A stretch of 7,537 nt of DNA from Thermoplasmata archaeon (lineage in GTDB: Archaea; Thermoplasmatota; Thermoplasmata; Halarchaeoplasmatales; Halarchaeoplasmataceae). The stretch covers positions 1-7,537 of the forward strand of contig JAFDTZ010000107.1 of assembly GCA_019594305.1 (NCBI GenBank), in the 5' to 3' direction. Within the stretch, counting starts at the first letter, position 1; each line of letters opens with the position of its first letter. The position numbers were made by a program, and so were the translations under genes. The notes under the pieces were generated by a model. It saw nothing but the letters and a program-made list of their open reading frames with translations. It had not been told where the DNA came from and made no database searches. Of this stretch, positions 6,629 to 7,537 are shown piece by piece.

Positions 6629-6913
6629 TTAGCGAAATTTTTGTCTCCGGATAGGTATTCTGTTTACCAGATCCATCGACATCATGTTGTTGAAGTATGA
6701 TCTAACCCTGCTGGCATCGGGTTCGTCCACCAATCTTCTGGAATGAAGCAAGTCAGCCTCCTCCTTCAACTTCCATTTTCCTACAGCCAGTGCTCGTATG
6801 ATGCCTTCGTATATCTCCGATAGTGTCCTTTCCTCCTCTAAAAAATCATCCGGTAATCGTTGAAACTCGTCTATGACAACGGTTTTACCCTCGCCATGAT
6901 CCGTAAGATCATC
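6629..6913 (-). pseudogene. decayed remnant of an archaeal P-loop ATPase with C-terminal winged helix
   Basis: The minus strand has a 94-codon frame, ending with TAA at 6631-6629, that starts at the codon after the rpe stop and is in the same frame as rpe. It has no usable start codon before residue 49 (a TTG). Residues 12-21 read VVIDEFQRLP, a Walker B strand typical of the archaeal ATPase family. Residues 26-43 (EEERTLSEIYEG and IIRALA) and the helix-turn-helix-like stretch KLKEEADLLHSR (48-59), ending in NRIPI (84-88), resemble the domain that follows the ATPase core. In intact members, as I recall the family, well over a hundred residues separate these two blocks; here they are joined directly after PDDFL. 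The Walker A region is absent and the C-terminus is cut short. Two or three deletions without a frameshift inside the residual frame suggest fairly recent decay. This fills most of the 309-base stretch between cca and rpe. The family call is from memory and moderate; the pseudogene call is stronger. Confidence 0.65.
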
Positions 6914-6919
6914 TTACGG
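6901..6919. repeat. perfect 9-bp inverted repeat at the rpe stop codon
   Basis: CCGTAAGAT-C-ATCTTACGG is a perfect palindrome apart from its central base. It contains the rpe TAA stop (6916-6914) and the first codons of the ATPase remnant. As RNA it could fold with a 7-bp stem and a 5-base loop. No T-run follows on the rpe strand, so it is not a typical terminator. It may protect the rpe 3' end, bind a protein, or mark the junction where the remnant was cut. Confidence 0.6.
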
Positions 6920-7537
6920 TCTGCTGGCTTCCCGGAGCCGCTTAAGGTTGTTTTCCGGGTCACCCTTGAATATCGCAGAGCCGGCCACCAGTATATCCGC
7001 TCCTGCCTCTACCACTATGGGTGCGGTCTTGGGTGAAACTCCGCCGTCGACGGATATCAGTGTGTTGAAACCCCGGGTTTGTATATACTCATGTATCTCC
7101 TTTATCTTGGGTACCACTTCGTGCATGAACCCCTGACCTCCGAAACCCGGTACGACTGTCATGACAAGGACCATGTCCAGGTCTTCGATTATATCTTTGA
7201 TGGGTTTCCAAGGTGTGGCGGGGTTTATACTTATACCCGTCTTCGTGCCGGCATCCCGGATAACCTTTAGCGATCTGTTTATGTCTTTCAGGCCCTTGTG
7301 GGACTCCATATGTATGGTGATATAGTCGCTCCCGGCATCCGCGAAGTCCCGTATGTACTTTCGTGGGCTCTCTATCATCAGGTGCGTATCGAATATCTGG
7401 TCCGTGCAGGGACGTATTTTACCGATGACGCAGGGCCCGAAGGTTATGTTGGGTACGAAGTGACCATCCATAACATCGAGATGCAGCATTTCCGCATCCT
7501 TAACGCAATTTATGGATTCTCGCAGACAGGAAAAATC
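6914..7537 (-). CDS. rpe: ribulose-phosphate 3-epimerase, 5' end outside the window
   Basis: Rpe interconverts ribulose-5-phosphate and xylulose-5-phosphate in the pentose phosphate pathway, as a cytosolic metal-dependent TIM barrel. The frame is open to the right edge: the 16 codons before the first internal Met (7489) read DFSCLRESI and onward, matching the family's SILSADF opening, so the gene starts beyond 7537 and about a dozen residues are missing. Of the 207 residues seen, the metal and catalytic sites are HLDVMDG (19-25, His19 and Asp21), THLM (51-54, His52) and SVDGG (162-166, Asp164). The MTVVPGFGGQGF loop (126-137) and the phosphate-binding VAGSAIF (184-190) are also present. The spacing from His19 to His52 equals that of known epimerases. 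The C-terminus is complete. Its start, promoter and upstream neighbour are not visible. Confidence 0.95.
   Translation of the reverse strand, partial: DFSCLRESINCVKDAEMLHLDVMDGHFVPNITFGPCVIGKIRPCTDQIFDTHLMIESPRKYIRDFADAGSDYITIHMESHKGLKDINRSLKVIRDAGTKTGISINPATPWKPIKDIIEDLDMVLVMTVVPGFGGQGFMHEVVPKIKEIHEYIQTRGFNTLISVDGGVSPKTAPIVVEAGADILVAGSAIFKGDPENNLKRLREASRP

Noticed and set aside
6871..6897. ATG at 6897-6895 on the minus strand as a start for the ATPase-like frame
   Set aside because: It is in a different frame from the Walker B-containing frame and stops after eight codons, so it cannot rescue the gene.
6914..7489. Rpe starting at the internal Met at 7489
   Set aside because: The 16 upstream codons are open to the edge and match the conserved DF-containing N-terminus of the family, so the Met is internal and the gene is cut by the window.
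6629..7537. Rpe-ATPase fusion by stop-codon readthrough
   Set aside because: The two frames are the same, but the TAA has no recognisable readthrough context, Rpe ends at its usual place, and the downstream part lacks Walker A and the central domain.
1..7537. CRISPR array, tRNA, rRNA, transposase or integrase
   Set aside because: No regularly spaced repeats, cloverleaf-like stretch, rRNA-like block or recombinase motif was seen on either strand; nearly all the sequence is explained by the listed genes.

Overview
The window looks like ordinary chromosomal DNA from an archaeon, most likely a euryarchaeal or Thermoplasmata-type lineage. The evidence is the gene content: the archaeal bifunctional fructose-1,6-bisphosphate aldolase/phosphatase, an archaeal-type (class I) CCA-adding enzyme, the KEOPS subunit Cgi121, a split (two-subunit) glycine decarboxylase P-protein, and the remnant of an archaeal-type P-loop ATPase. 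Full GGAGGTGA-type ribosome binding sites, TATA-like boxes in the spacers and T-tract terminators fit this. The exact order or genus cannot be read from the sequence.

Layout. Positions 1-142 are a spacer that may also hold the first codons of a leftward gene running off the left edge. Positions 143-1246 (+) encode the aldolase/phosphatase, closed by a T-rich terminator. Positions 5200 down to 1271 (-) form a compact four-gene operon, gcvPA - gcvPB - mobB-FeS - cgi121, in which every neighbouring pair overlaps by exactly 4 bases and the three downstream genes each have a Shine-Dalgarno (SD) motif inside the preceding gene. A divergent promoter region (about 5201-5287) separates this operon from the CCA-adding enzyme gene (5288-6604, +). 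Convergent to that, from the right edge, is ribulose-phosphate 3-epimerase (rpe, -), whose first dozen or so residues lie outside the window. Between cca and rpe lies a stretch without an intact gene, filled by an in-frame, start-less and internally deleted remnant of an archaeal ATPase that begins at the codon after the rpe stop.

How the genes work together. GcvPA and GcvPB together form the glycine-decarboxylating P-protein; their partners GcvT, GcvH and Lpd are not here. MobB-FeS is a predicted GTP-binding accessory of molybdenum/tungsten cofactor maturation with an added four-cysteine iron-sulfur domain. Cgi121 is the tRNA-binding accessory subunit of KEOPS (t6A37 tRNA modification), and Cca adds the 3' CCA end that Cgi121 is known to bind, so two tRNA 3'-end proteins sit either side of the glycine genes. 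The aldolase/phosphatase (gluconeogenesis) and Rpe (pentose phosphate metabolism) are central sugar enzymes.

I see no CRISPR array, tRNA, rRNA, integrase, transposase or defence system. Most of the window is housekeeping. The points worth a second look are the decayed ATPase and the perfect palindrome at the rpe stop, the unusual operon partnership, the MobB-FeS fusion, and the start of gcvPA.
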